From the NCBI GenBank assembly GCA_012656075.1, contig JAAKBF010000035.1, positions 124,001 through 188,000 of the forward strand: a stretch of DNA of 64,000 nt, given 5' to 3'. Origin of the DNA: Phytophthora hibernalis. Lineage: Eukaryota; Oomycota; Peronosporomycetes; Peronosporales; Peronosporaceae. A program made the translations under genes and the position numbers. How positions within the stretch are numbered: position 1 is the first letter of the stretch; each line of letters opens with the position of its first letter. This document shows positions 21,333-33,253 of the stretch, one piece after another. The notes under the pieces were generated by a model. That model was not told the origin of the DNA. It worked only from the letters and a program-made list of their open reading frames with translations, and did not search any database.

Positions 21333-24245
21333 CATTTTCAGTCTAAATCTGGAGAGTTCCCCTTTTCTTGGGAAAGATTTTAAGTTACTATTTGCAGCAG
21401 TGGCTATAGGAGAAGTTTACTACCTACCAATTGTCAACACGAACCAAACGAGAATTTTTAGCGCTCAAAGCCGTAAGGTTGGTAATATTCTGAAAGAATG
21501 GCATCTACGACTTGGCCATGTTGGGAAAGAACGCCTTATTAGGACAATAAGCAACCAAAAGATAAAGGGAATGCCTAAAGTTTCCTACTCTGAGATTAAG
21601 AAGGTGCATTTCTTTTGTAAGACCTGCGCCCAAATGAAGGACCGTAGAATGTCCTACAGAAATATGGTGGGAAGTAAGGCCACTGAGCCACTTCATACGC
21701 TACATATGGACTCTACTGGGAGGATCAAAGTCAATGGTTTGTACGGATCATTCGGCCATCACTATGCGTTGGCTGTTGTACAGTAGATGACGCTACCGCT
21801 TATAAGTGGTACTTTGTAGTTAAGTCACTAAAAGAAGTCTCTGGGAAAATACGAGACTTGTTAAAGCAGTTGTCCGTACAGTTTCCGTTCAAGGTTCACA
21901 GAATTAGAACAGACGGTGGGACTGAATTTCTAAATACTGAAGTATCCAAATTGTGTGCTAAACTCGGGTTAGTGTTTCAAAGTTCAAATGTAGAGTCCCA
22001 AGAAGAAAACGGTAGTGCAGAGCGATCTCACCAGACGATAATGGCTGGAGCTCGATGTGCACTTAGAGGGGACAACATGCCGGCTAAGTGGTGGCCTGAG
22101 GCCTTAAACTATATTGTAGATGTCACTAATCGCCTTTCAATGACAAGACTGGGGATGAAGACCCTTTTGCGTTACTGCACCGTAAGAAGCCTAACGGTTT
22201 GGCATTACAAATTTGGGGATCCACATGTTGTGCGCATGTCCCTAAATCAAAACGAAAGGACCCCAAACTGAGTGATCGGGCTGTAGAATGTAAACTTCTA
22301 GGACTCTCGCCCAAATATAAGGGGTACAGACTTCTTGATGTGAAAGCAAATAAATATCTTATTGCTCGAGATGTAAAGTTCAGCTCTATAGGTACAGAAG
22401 CTATGATACAGAGGTCTTTCCCTACTGAAGATAGTAGTGTATATCTAAATGAGGAAACTGTCATACAGAGCCTAGGAAAACGCTCTAGAAATGACGTTGA
22501 AGTCGAGGCGACCACCGGGGTTGATAAAAATATGCCGAAATCAGTCACTCGACCACCGACATCCCGAATAGTGGGAGTAGAAAATGGTGTCAGCAGTGAC
22601 AGCCGTTGGTCAAAGAGACAAAGGACTCGCAACGTCAGACTGACAGACTACGTTACGCAGTTGAACTCTGTTTCAACAGATCAGAAGCGTATTCCAATTC
22701 CAAAATCTATCAAGGAAGCGCGAGCTAGTAATATATGCTACACAATGATAAGAACAGGATTTGAAGCCTTGTTAAAGAATGGTACGTGGAAGTTGGTTCC
22801 GCTACCCACTGGTCGAAGGGCGCTAGGCTGTCATTGGCTGTTCGATGTTAAATACAAAGCAGACGGTTCAGTTGACAGATTTAAGGCACACTTAGTAGTA
22901 CAGGGCAATACTCAATTGTATGGTATTGACTATCAGGAAGTGTTTGCCCCTGTGGCTAGATAAGAGTCTCTGTGGCTGTTACTCGCACTCTCTACAGTTC
23001 TAGGACTGATCCTACATCAAATGGACACCTCGGCTGCGTTCTTAAATGGCGTTCAAAATGAGAACATATACATGAAGCAGCCTCTAGGATTCCGAAATGG
23101 GTCTGGATTGGTCTGCAAGCTTCAGAAAAGTCTCTATGGGCTCAAGCAGGCTTCTATAATCTGGTATGAAGTACGAAATATATTTCTGAAAAGCTTAGGA
23201 TTTTTAGATGCAAGAAGGAGCATTGCTTGTATGGGATGTTAAAGGGGTCACACCCACTTTGATAGTATGTTTGTATGTTGACGATCTTACAATAGCCTGC
23301 TCACATCTGATCAACGACCTGAAGGCTAAATTGTCTGCTAAGTTCACTATGAAAGATTTAGGCGAGTTGCACTACTTGCTAAAAATGGAAATTAAAAGGG
23401 ATTTAGAGAAGAAGACACTGAGCTTGTGTCAACAAAAATATATCAATGATCTCTTAGAAAAGTTTGAGATGCGGGACTGTACTATAGTACCAACCCCACA
23501 GGCGAAGAGTGTGATTCTAGAAAAGGAAAAGAATATGACACCCGAACAGATAGCGGCTCAGCCATTTGATTATCGTGGCTTAGTAGGGTCACTAATGTAT
23601 TTGGTAAGATGCACCAGGCCTGATATTGCTAATGCTGTTAGGGAGCTTAGTAAATATCTATCTTGCTATAATAAGACCCACTGGAGGGCGGCTCAGCGAG
23701 TACTAAAGTACTTGAAAGGAACGTCGCAGTATGGCATAGAGTTCAATGGAAATAGTACTATTAAGTTAGAGCTATACACAGACGCGAGCTTCGCGAATGC
23801 TACTGAGGAAAGGAAAAGTATCACAGGATATGTATCAATACTTGCTGGTGCATGCATTACGTGGAAAAGTGTTAAGCAAGATTGCATTATTCTTAATACG
23901 GCAGAATCGGAGCTGGTTGCCGTTAGTGAAGGTGTAAGAGAGGCTATGGGGCTACGGCTACTACTTAAGGAACAAGGCTACGAACAAATGCTACCGACTC
24001 AGTGTGGGTGCGATAATACTGCCGCTATCAGTATTATAAAGGACCCATGTAGCCATTCGTCGACAAAACACATTGATATAAGGCATTTGTATGCCCGTGA
24101 TAAGCACGAAGAAAAGGGTATCAGTATTACATGTACATACTGCAGTACTAATGATATGGTTGCAGACGCATTAACTAAACCATTGAGCCAAAGTCAATTT
24201 GAAAAGCTCCGCTTTAGAATGGGAGTCAAGGAGGTTAAAAGCTAA
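21333..24245 (+). pseudogene. Copia-1 integrase, reverse transcriptase and RNase H region
   Basis: The order is the Copia one, with integrase before RT. The GAG-pre-integrase zinc-binding motif is near 21500 (WHLRLGHVGKERL, later FCKTCAQMK). Integrase pieces follow (LHTLHMDSTGR; RTDGGTEFLNTEV; ENGSAERSHQ). RT pieces start near 22785 (GTWKLVPLPTGRRALGCHW; LYGLKQASIIWYE), with the YVDD box near 23273 (LIVCLYVDDLTIA). RNase H is at about 23770-24190 (LYTDASFANATEERKSITGY; KHIDIRHLYARDKHEEKGI), and the stop is at 24245. Breaks occur near 21786, 22200, 22962 and 23220, so there is no single open polyprotein. Confidence 0.82.
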
Positions 24246-25045
24246 AAATAGAAATCCTCAAATATTTAATATTATGCCTCTAAAACAATTGGCATGCCTC
24301 AAGTAAATAATCCTTTGAAACTCAAGTTTCAGCAGAAGATGATAATTGAAAGTACAATTTAAGGACGAAAGTTAACAATAAAAGGTCAATGTTAAGGAAA
24401 GGATACGATAAAAGGTCTGCTTTTAGGATAAAACATCCGTTTAGCTGCTACCTAGCCCTAAAGCAGAAGTTTGCGCATGCCTGGGCTATTAGCCCCTTGC
24501 TCCAAAGTTATTTAAAAACTTAATTTTAAGTTTACTAAGTAAGTTTTCCTTCCGACTCTCCAATATGTCGCTGCGCAAAAGCACTATGATCAAAGACTAG
24601 ATGGTCACGAGTAGCTGGATTACCAGACTTAACCGCTTGCAGTGTCCCACAGTTGGTGTTGGCAGCATGTTAAACCGCAGGGCACAGTGGCCTAGGTCAC
24701 ACCGCTGTAACCAGGAGAATGCGAACGGCTTGAGACCACCCACCCACCCCCTCCCCCGAAGGGCTTTCGTCGGGATCCGCACTTATGGGCTGGGCAAGCA
24801 AAATGGAGAGTGAGAACGAAAAGCAAAAGGCGGAGAACAAATCTGAGAGGTGTTCTCCATAATATCTTGAATAAAGTAAAGATATTAAATTGGGTCATGT
24901 GGCACTAGATTGGGCAGCCCATCCATAGTCTCGCTCATACAAATGTTAAGTTGGGCATACATAATTTCTTATGTTGGGAAAGGAAGGTGAAGTCGATGCC
25001 TTCGAGAAGGATCTTGATGGACAATGCTGGCATCTTTAGTGGGAG
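24246..25045. other. Copia-1 3' non-coding region
   Basis: AT-rich sequence between the RNase H stop and the right terminal repeat. It includes a C-rich stretch (cccacccaccccctccccc, about 24736-24757). It ends in the polypurine-like agtgggag at 25038-25045. No coding feature is supported. Confidence 0.5.
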
Positions 25046-25177
25046 TGTTGTGCCAAAGTATCTACAAGTTTGTATTTAATGCTTTCTAGAAAGTTGATAG
25101 GCTAATAAGTGAAGCACACTGCTATGATTGGTCAACATGGGCAGTTTGCCGATGGCCACCAAGATGAAAGAAGCCAG
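25046..25177 (+). repeat. Copia-1 right terminal repeat
   Basis: Near-identical partner of 17745-17877, preceded by the polypurine-like agtgggag. Confidence 0.8.
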
Positions 25178-25285
25178 CAAGCTTCCCATCACTAAGATAG
25201 CCGAAGGGTGCTACGGAAAGAGATGGTAGTGTCATCTCACTTCCGAAACTGACGGCAAACTAAAACTACAAGACACGAAACATTG

Positions 25286-25417
25286 TGTAACGGCGACCGC
25301 TTCGCGAACAACTGCTACCGCCGTCTACTGCAGATGTTCGAAGACATGGTGCTGGAGGTCCCGCACGACGACTTCAAGGCCGAACTGTCGCAACTTTTTC
25401 GAAAGCTTTTCGAGTAA
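25286..25417 (+). pseudogene. possible 3' end of a host gene next to Copia-1
   Basis: A 43-codon open stretch (MFEDMVLEVPHDDFKAELSQ) ends in TAA at 25415-25417. It has host-like GC content, unlike its surroundings. It could be the tail of a gene cut by the retroelements. The matching upstream part was not recognised. Confidence 0.25.
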
Positions 25418-25615
25418 TTTTCGGCAGCGTAATTATCTTTGAAAATGTTTTCGATTTGAGTCCCCCTTTGGAATTTTCCCTTGTTAAAAACCCTCGATTT
25501 GACAATACCGGCAGTTGGGGTGGGTGATTGTTTTTAGGGGCGGATCGGTGAAACGGTAGGTATAATCCAAAATCTTCAAAAAAACAGACGACTCAAGCAC
25601 TGAAATCGTAACTAG

Positions 25616-25781
25616 TGTTGAGATTGGTCGAGCAGTGTGAGTTATAGTGGAGGTTGTTTGGACTCAGGTGAGGGTTTTTTCCTCCAGGACTAGGTAGTTA
25701 CGAAACTTACAACTGCATGTGCTCGGCCATGCGTGGCTCTCTTCGAATCTTACTTCCTCATTTCCTCCATTCAATTCAATA
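25616..25781 (+). repeat. Copia-2 left LTR
   Basis: 166 bp. Shares most of its sequence with 33802-33973, with several substitutions and small indels (for example a short insertion in the right copy after gtgagttct). This implies an older insertion than the inner Gypsy. Confidence 0.85.
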
Positions 25782-25842
25782 TGTTATCAATCCAACTTCG
25801 CTAAGAGGAACAAGACTTGAAGAGCATCGTGTCGGCAATACC

Positions 25843-25965
25843 ATGGCGCCCTCAAACTGGAAGGAATTCTGGAACTTCAACTCTCGCTGGCGCGACTTCA
25901 TTGCGTGGCAGAATCATACTCGGTTGCTACTCGAGGTGGAGAATGTCTGGGAGATAGTGAACAAA
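25843..25965 (+). pseudogene. Copia-2 gag, 5' fragment
   Basis: Begins MAPSNWKEFWNFNSRW and runs to VENVWEIVN, where the Gypsy LTR interrupts it. The continuation lies at 32916 onward. Confidence 0.7.
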
Positions 25966-26294
25966 TGTCACGGAGAGCTGGTCAAGCTCGAAGCAGTAGC
26001 AGCAACGCGCTGCCGTCACGCAGCCTCGTGCTGGACGAGCTGGCTGATGAGCGACACACCTCCAAGAGATCGAGAACCGGATCGGTGAAGCCAGGACTAG
26101 CCGCTTGATGGCGGCAATGCTTACGGCATGCATGTTTGCATATTGTGCTGATGATGGCACTGGACATGGAGCGTAAGACAAGGAAGCTTCACATAGGGCT
26201 GCCTAGGAGAGTAGCAAGTGGGGACTTAAGCGTGCTAGCTCAATCAATTGATTCTACAACTTACCGCTTCCGTAGCACCCCGGGTTGTGCTACA
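25966..26294 (+). repeat. Gypsy left LTR
   Basis: 329 bp, about 97% identical to 32588-32915, beginning TGTCACGGAG. Confidence 0.88.
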
Positions 26295-26422
26295 AAGTTA
26301 ACTTTGCGCAACCGAAGCGTTGCGTTTGTTACCCGAAGGTTGCAGTAGTACAGCTGAACCTCCGACACCGTTAAGTACGGTTTCGCGTTAAGTACGCCTG
26401 AGCCCAAGTCAACGGAGTCGGC

Positions 26423-27841
26423 ATGCCTGGAACGCGCTTCATGGTCGACTCGGACGGCGATGTCGAGATGACTGTGCTTCAGCCTGTGTACGAGTTCATA
26501 TCTGCGCCACGGTTGACTAGGTGGGAGCAAGGAGCTCTAATTGCCTGGTATCGTGACTGGAACCACTACAAGGACAAGATTCAGCAGCGTTGCTCCATCA
26601 CTGGGGAAGACTATACCAGTGTAATTTCCAATGTGAAGGGAGCTGTGAAGCCTGAGGTTTTGCAAACGATGGCGCGCTTCCTGCTGAAAGGAAATCCGGT
26701 GGAGTCCGTCACGGATGACGAGATCCTCCGACTCGTTCGCCAGCGCTACCAAACGCTGAAAAATGAGTACATCCCCGACATCAAAACTTTGTTCAAGCGA
26801 GACCTACACATGGACCTTTCCGTGGAGGACTGCGACGCACGCGTCTTCCAGTACTTTCAGGACTTCATGCGCATCGTGGAGGAGAACGGGCTGCAGGGCC
26901 TGATTGACACCGCAGATCCATCTAGCCCTGGCCATAGGGACCGCATGAAGAAGCGGTGTCGGCTGCTAGTGGAAACCCTACAGACTGCGCTCTTGCAAGA
27001 CCAGGTTCAACGGTTGATTGAGTTTGAGAGGCGTGACTGTCGTACGGATGATGTTGCTATCTATGACCTAATCCTCAAACATGCGAAAGCGCAGCAGCGC
27101 TTTTTCAACCAGTCCAGGGACAGCGCAGCGGCCACCAAGAGCAAATGTGGCCCGGTATCGACGGCGGTAAAGCTGTCTGCAGCCACCAAGTCCACCACAG
27201 CGACGCCCGCGAGGGAGGTGGCTACCAAGAGGAGCAGTTGTGCGGGATCGAAGGCAACACCGCGCGCCCTGAAGCCGGCGACACTGCCATCGGAAGGCTG
27301 TTTGTTTTGCAAGGGACCGCACTGACTGAGGGAGTGTCCTACAGCGACGGAGTCGCAGCGCAGGGCCGCACTGGAGCGATTCAGGGAAGACAAGCAGCAG
27401 CGCATGGACTCCATCCGGTTGAAGACAGCTGGTTCTGGGCGCGCCAGGTACATGGCGACGCTAAATGGCGTCTTAGAAGTACCCTATCTGGTAGATACTG
27501 GTGCTGATCGCGATACTACCGTCTGGTGTGCTGCATGCACTGGAAGCTGCTGCTCCACTAGTGACTACCCGTCAGCTGTCAAGACCAGTGACAGTTATTC
27601 TGGCCGACGGCAGAACGACTAATTGCGCGGAAGAGGCGCTCCTGGACTTGCAACTGACAACGGCGGCCGGTGTCGCTAACGTCTACCAGATGCCGTGTCT
27701 GGTTATGGTCAGTGAGGACGATGAGCTACCTGTTGGTATCATCCCTGGGAATCAGTGTGGAAGACATGCTGGTTCAGTTAGCAGGGTCTAACGTGTTGGC
27801 GGTAGAGGAAGACGAATTTCCATTGGGCTACGAACTGCTAA
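26423..27841 (+). pseudogene. Gypsy gag and protease region
   Basis: The gag ORF (26423-27325, 300 codons) is open up to a zinc-knuckle CLFCKGPH, where TGA (27323-27325) replaces the Trp expected before LREC. Reading past it in the same frame leads toward the protease at about 27470 (EVPYLVDTGAD), with frame changes near 27500. The stop could be a point mutation (TGG to TGA). The region ends at the Harbinger insertion, between TSD copies at 27839-27841 and 29436-29438. Confidence 0.75.
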
Positions 27842-28029
27842 GGCCCGTTCTTAACGGGATCATCGGAGCATGATCGCTATCGAGGCTTGGGATGCCCGGG
27901 GGCATGAGCCGATGGTCGTTCTTAAGAAAATCGTGATCCTGTTCTATAAAGAGACTCGAGACTCGACCGTTAGGACTCAGAGCACGGTTTTTTTGGAAAC
28001 GCGTTTGCTTTCATTTCTACTTCGGCAAG

Positions 28030-28626
28030 ATGGAGCAAGGTGATTCAGCCACAGCAGCACCGAGTAGCAAGTGGACGGCTCGTCAAAAGCCAAACAGTAA
28101 ACGAGCTGTGCTGCCCCACGTCGGACAAGTATAGCGACAGGAACATGGACCAGCTGAAGCTCGAGTGTACCGCCAGGAAGCTTTCGGTAGCCAAGAATAC
28201 GAAGAAAGAAGAGCGTGTTGCCATTCTCGCCATGTATGACAACTCCAAAGGTGGTGTTGCATTGCTTCTAGACAAGCAACAACTAGGCAAACGTTCCAAG
28301 ACCTCAACAGACCAAGATGAAGCGCGTCGTAGCCGACACTGCATGTTTCGCCTCATAAACGTGCTCTTTTCCGCGATTTCTTCCAGCGCTTTATTGCTTC
28401 CGGGGATCAGCTCACTAGAAAACAATTAGATGAAGAGGGGTCTCGGTTTTGGGAGGAAGTGGCCGCTTCATTTAACACACCGAACGACACATACGATCGC
28501 CTCGTCAAGAACGACTCGTTGTTTGATGGTATTTGTCCGACCAGATCACAGTGCATTCCGCAGCCAAACTCAGAGCGATGTGGAAAGAAGTGCATTCTAC
28601 ACTGTCAGAAACTTTGCCTGGTGAGT
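28030..28626 (+). pseudogene. Harbinger SANT/Myb-like accessory protein
   Basis: The ATG at 28030 gives MEQGDSATAAPSSKWTARQK. Family sequence continues in other frames (MDQLKLECTARKLSVAKN at about 28146) and ends in RFIASGDQLTRKQLDEEGSR followed by VAASFNTPNDTYDRLV at about 28387-28520. In PIF/Harbinger elements this protein aids nuclear import and DNA binding of the transposase. The 3' part overlaps the transposase in antisense. Confidence 0.65.
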
Positions 28627-29276
28627 TGAAGCAATAGCCGATAAATTTGCACGACGCATCACACAATGCTTGCACGTTTATTCCGTAGTTGAGATAGTGC
28701 CCCGAAAAATGAAGACACGTCAGGTACCTCCTTGGTACTCGGCGCCCTGATCTGGCACAACCATCCATCAATGCACCCGACGCAGCCAGTTAAAATGCGG
28801 TTTGAACTCAGTGTTGAAAAGGCATCCGCTGCGGCTTGAATAGCGCGAAAATCATTCACAGGGGCTGCTATCAGAAACCGAGGGTGATCACAAATCGCGT
28901 GCATGACTTCCACTAGAATACTGTAGAATGCAGAGGCACTCACCCCCGCAAGCACTCGAATTGTATGGTACGATCCTCCGGCCAGCCACGATATCGTCAT
29001 TTGGACCATGTTCACAACCTCTATGGGGTTGGTGCCGGTTCTATTCCATGACTGTAGCTCGATCCGTTGTAGTGCCGGCGTCAGCAACTGCACCAAAACG
29101 TCAAATGCGGCAGCACTCATTCTACAATACCGCTTAAATTGGCCTTCTAGCAGCAGACGATCGCGGTGAGGAACCCACTCCAAACGATGACGAGGGACAA
29201 CCTTTGCGCGATAGCTCTTGGATCGATGCGCCACAGCCACCACAGAGATCACCAAGGAAATTGCAGTGATTTTCAT
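28505..29276 (-). pseudogene. PIF/Harbinger transposase, truncated
   Basis: 29276-28659 is open and contains GSYHTIRVLAGVSASAFYS and the first catalytic Asp in TGCVGCIDGWLCQI. A frameshift near 28715 leads into 28771-28505 with INVQALCDASCKFIGY, which holds the second Asp, and FNSPGKVSDSVE. The last catalytic Glu region is missing, so the enzyme is not functional. Confidence 0.78.
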
Positions 29277-29438
29277 TCCTACAGATGTAGTTGAGATCCG
29301 TGATCCGAGATTGGATTATGAGCCATTGATCGGATCACGAAGTCACGACGTGAGGAAGCATATGTATTCATATCCGCCAATCATGAAACAGAATCACGGA
29401 TCACGCCCTGGAAATGCTCCCGTTAAGAACGGCCCTAA

Positions 29439-32230
29439 ATACTGTACTGCCGGACATGCTGGAGAAGAGCTAACTGCTATCCAGAGGCAGATTATCGATA
29501 CGGCCGTGGAGAATGGGTTCCCAGCGAGCGCCGAATTGAGTTGGAGGCATTGCTCAGTCAGTGCGATGAGGTATGGGGCATCCAAGCAAGCCCTGGACCT
29601 CCAGTCAGAGTCGAACCGCTGCAGGTGACCCTTCAGGATGGTGCTGTGCCGGTCCGCTGCCATGGTCGGCCGTACCCCTCCCCCTCTCCAGAGGGCCTTC
29701 ATTCGGGACTACGTGAACGTAATCCTGGAGCAAGGCCTCATCCGAAAGAATAATGCGTCAAAATGGGCGAGCCCCGTGGTACCAGTACACAAGGTTGGTA
29801 CTGACGATCAGTTCCGGCTCACTATCGATTATCGTGTGGTGAAATCGAAGACGGTACCACTGGCGGGCCGAATGCCCACTCAAGGCATTGTTCTCGATGC
29901 AGTGCGTGGGTCTAAGTATTTCGCTCGCTTTGATTTGCCCGAAGGATTCTGGCAATTTCCGCTTCACAACGACAGTCAAGAAATATTCTCTTTCATGACG
30001 CCGGAAAGGATATTCTCGCCTAGGCGAGTGACGCAAGGGGCGACGAACTCATCCAAACACTTCCAAGCACAGATGCAGTCGGTGCTGGCGCCAATGATTC
30101 CCAGCAATGTGATCTGTTGGATTGATGATATTCTCAACTTTGCTGCGGACATGAACGCTTTTCTTGCTGCACTCTAGGAGTTTTTCGACATCATTGGTTA
30201 TCACTGTCTCAAGCTTCATCCGTCCAAGAGCTCTTTATTGGAGTCAGAAGTAAAGTGGTGTGGACCTCTGATCTCGGGAGAGGGCGTGCGCCATGACCCC
30301 GCCCGAGTAAACGCGCTGACGTCGTTGCCGCGTCCGTCGACGGATGCTGAGCTGCAGTACTTCGTGTGTGGTGCCACTGGGTGCACAACTCCATGCCGGA
30401 CTTTGTCCGTGTTGTCGCGCCACTCCAGGAGAAGTTACAAGCCGAACGGGGCAAGCTGGGTCGTCGCAGCAGAAATGCACTGAATGTGGCTATTCAATGG
30501 ACAAGTGAAGAGCACGAGAGCTATGAAGCTGCCATTGTCTTGATCCGCGACTCCGCGCTCATGACTTTTCCTGACAATGACTGTGAAATCTGTGTATTCG
30601 TGGACGCGAGCCAAAACGGTTACGCAATAGTGCTCACTCAAGTTGCTGAATGGAACGACGATTTGAGTGTGGAAGAACAAGACCATCGGTTGATCATCTG
30701 CAAGGGTGGTGTCTTCAAGGACTCGCAGTCTCGGTGGCCAATCATCGACAAAGAAGCCTACCAGATCGTGAAGGCGTGTCAAGACTTGAGTTACGTGCTG
30801 CAAAGGACAAAAGGGTTCCGCCTCTTTGCGACCACTCCAACCTGATTTACGTATTCGCGCCGGCGGTCGAGCTGAAGAAACATGAGCGTGATCGACTTCA
30901 GCGCTGGGTGATGCGCTTGTGTGGTATGCGCTACATAATCGAGACTATTCCTGGCACCACGAATCTTTGGGGTGATATTATCTCGCGGTGGCGAACGTCG
31001 GCAGTCGTCCCTGCAGCTGCCGTTCGCACAAGACGCGATCGGCCCATGCCAGTGTCGGACATTTCCCAATTACGACCCCTGCAGGACCCCGACTTTGTGT
31101 TTCCAACAATGGATGATGTCCGAGAAGCTCAAGAGTCGGCTGGACGTCGGGCCCGTGAACGTCTGCGTGAACCCTTTTCCGAAGAAGAGGGTGGTGATGG
31201 TGGACAGCAAGCCCTGGATCTCAGCAGCAGCCAAGGATCTCTTGGCTAGAGTGTTTGTCGTTGCCCACTGTGACTCGCATGGCCATCGATGACAAGAGGT
31301 CATGTACTCCGTGCTCGAAGACAGATTCCACATCCCGTTGCTGACCAAGAAAGTGGCGACCTTCGTTGGTAACTGTCTCCTCTGCAAGCACGTGAAAGGC
31401 CCAAGGCAGATTACGCGGCCTTATGGGCCGACTTACACGGCTTCCAAGCGCAATGAAGCTGTGCATTACGACTTTCTGTACCTCGGCGAAAGCTACGGAG
31501 ACACCGCGTACGTGCTCGTAATGAAGGACTCCTTGACGCACTACTGCGAGCTATTTCCGTGCCAGTCACCGACGGCGTTCGTTGCTGCCGAGTCGCTACT
31601 CGAATGGTACAAGCGCTTTGGGTGCCCAGAAACTTTGATGTCAGATCAAGGCACCCACTTCCGCAACCACATGATAGAGCTCCTGTGCTCACGGCTCAAG
31701 ATCGAGCAAAACTTTTCACCAGTGTATACCCCTTGGTTCAATGGGACGGTGGAACGCCTGAATAAGGGCGTGTTGCAAGTCATGAGGGCGCTTCTGATCG
31801 AGTATGGACTGGACTTCCACGAGTGGAGTTACTTGCTGCCCGCCGTGCAAGCAAACCTTAATCACACTCCAGTTCGATCTCTTAGCGGCCATTCGCCTAT
31901 CGAGCTATTCACTGGGCTGGAAGCGCCTTCAGCGCTTGACTGTGTGGTGCGGAAGGTCTGGACGCGAAGAGATGCTTACGGTGAACATGGAGGCGGAACC
32001 CCGTTTCTGGAAAATTTGCGAAGCTCGCTCCAAGGGGTGCACAAGAAAGCCCTGGATGAAAAGAAACGCAAACGTTTGCAGGACATGGTTGCGCACAAAG
32101 GACCGGCGTGCAACTCGACACAGGTGACTTCGTCCTTTGGTCGCGAGTGGATCAGCGGCTGAGCAACAATAATCTGCTTGGTCAGTGGGTCGGACCTTTT
32201 AAATCATCCGATATCGTCCGCACTCATTCG
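29439..32230 (+). pseudogene. Gypsy RT, RNase H and integrase region
   Basis: The RT is best seen at 29638-30177 (RKNNASKWASPVVPVHKVGT; LTIDYRVVKSKTVP), with the catalytic box WIDD at 30118-30129. RNase H follows (FVDASQNGYAIVLTQ near 30597). Integrase at 31302-32162 contains a zinc-binding region (VGNCLLCKHVKGP) and catalytic residues in VLVMKDSLTHYCELF, LMSDQGTHFRNH and WFNGTVERLNKGV. Breaks occur near 30178, 30365, 30846 and 31250. It is Gypsy rather than Copia because RT precedes integrase. Confidence 0.82.
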
Positions 32231-32587
32231 TGATTAAACACCAGGTGGCTTCCCACGAGTTTGAAGTGCATGCGACCCGTTTCAAGTTTTACGCTGACGG
32301 TGACTTCAACGTGACCGCTGAAATCATGGAGTTTACGACCCAACAAGGACTGCTATTGGGTGTCGAGGCGATAATGGATCATCGCTACAATGATGAATTA
32401 GGACGCTGGGGGCTCCGTGTGTCCGGGTGGACTTCAGGACATCGAGGACTCGTGGAAGGCGCTCACGGATCTACTCAAGGACGTACCAGACAAGGTGAAG
32501 GACTACGTGCTGGATTCCGACGAAGAAGAGCTAAAACGGCACTTGATGTAGCGTCACTACTTCTGCCGTTCGATCTTTGGAGGGCGG

Positions 32588-32915
32588 TGTCACGGAGAGC
32601 TGGTCAAGCTCGAAGCAGTAGCAGCAACGCGCTGCCGTCACGCAGCCTCGTGTGGACGAGCTGGCTGATGAGCGACACACCTCCAAGAGATCGAGAACCG
32701 GATCGGTGAAGCCAGGACTAGCCGCTTGATGGCGGCAATGCTTACGGCATGCATGTTTGCGTATTGTGCTGATGATAGCACTGGACAAGGAGCTTAGGAC
32801 AAGGAAGCTTCACATAGGGCTGCCTAGGAGAGTAGCAAGTGGGGACTTAAGCGTGCTAGCTCAATCAATTGATTCTACAACTTACCGCTTCCGGAGCACC
32901 CCGGGTTGTGCGACA
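32588..32915 (+). repeat. Gypsy right LTR
   Basis: 328 bp. Partner of 25966-26294. Confidence 0.88.
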
Positions 32916-33253
32916 ACAAGACTCATCAGTACAACCACCGCTGGAATTAACAGCACCGTCAAGAGTTCGTTGCACGCGACAAGAAGGCGTTCCAGCTACT
33001 CATCAATTCGCTGGATGACTCGACGGTGAAGGCTATCGCGAACGAAACACATACAAGATATAACTTCGTGCGAGAACGCATCGAAATGAGAGACGCGGTC
33101 ATTGAATATGTGAGTACCAAAGACATTGTTGCAGATTTACTAACCAAAGCTGTGACTGCAGATGTACTGGTTGCGTTGAGAGGACGTCTTGAAATTCGAG
33201 AAGTGCGAGATGGACCTGAACAGCAGACATTAGGAAAGCGATGTCGAAGTTGA
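32916..33253 (+). pseudogene. Copia-2 gag 3' part fused to RNase H tail
   Basis: After the Gypsy, gag-like sequence resumes (FVARDKKAFQLLINSLDDST). It passes at about 33040 directly into the C-terminal end of a Copia RNase H (YNFVRERIEMRDAVIEYV, STKDIVADLLTKAV). Protease, integrase, RT and most of RNase H are missing, so the parent Copia had a large internal deletion. Confidence 0.75.

Larger units (their letters stand above)
17745..25177 (+). mobile_element. Copia-1 LTR retrotransposon, interrupted by a hAT element
   Basis: Terminal direct repeats of 133/132 bp (17745-17877, 25046-25177) bracket a Copia-order polyprotein: gag, protease, integrase, reverse transcriptase, RNase H. The right repeat is preceded by a polypurine-like agtgggag and starts TGTTGTG, as in other Copia LTRs. 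A hAT DNA transposon (19339-21324) sits inside. About 800 bp of non-coding sequence lies between the RNase H stop and the right repeat. I found no 5-bp target duplication and no clear primer binding site, so the outer boundaries may be rearranged. Confidence 0.72.
27842..29435. mobile_element. PIF/Harbinger element nested in the Gypsy
   Basis: The inverted ends are GGCCCGTTCTTAACGGGATC and GGGCCGTTCTTAACGGGAGC (two mismatches in 20). They are flanked by the Harbinger-type TAA duplication (27839-27841 and 29436-29438). The element contains both genes of the superfamily in convergent orientation: a SANT/Myb-like ORF on plus and a DDE_4-type transposase on minus. Both are frameshifted. Confidence 0.9.
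25966..32915 (+). mobile_element. Gypsy LTR retrotransposon nested in Copia-2
   Basis: Long terminal repeats 25966-26294 and 32588-32915 begin TGTCACGGAG and end in ACA, with about eight differences between them. The flanks are acaaa (25961-25965) and acaag (32916-32920), a four-of-five-base target duplication. A purine-rich ggagggcgg precedes the right LTR. The interior encodes gag, protease, RT, RNase H and integrase in Gypsy order and is itself interrupted by a Harbinger element (27842-29435). Confidence 0.88.
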
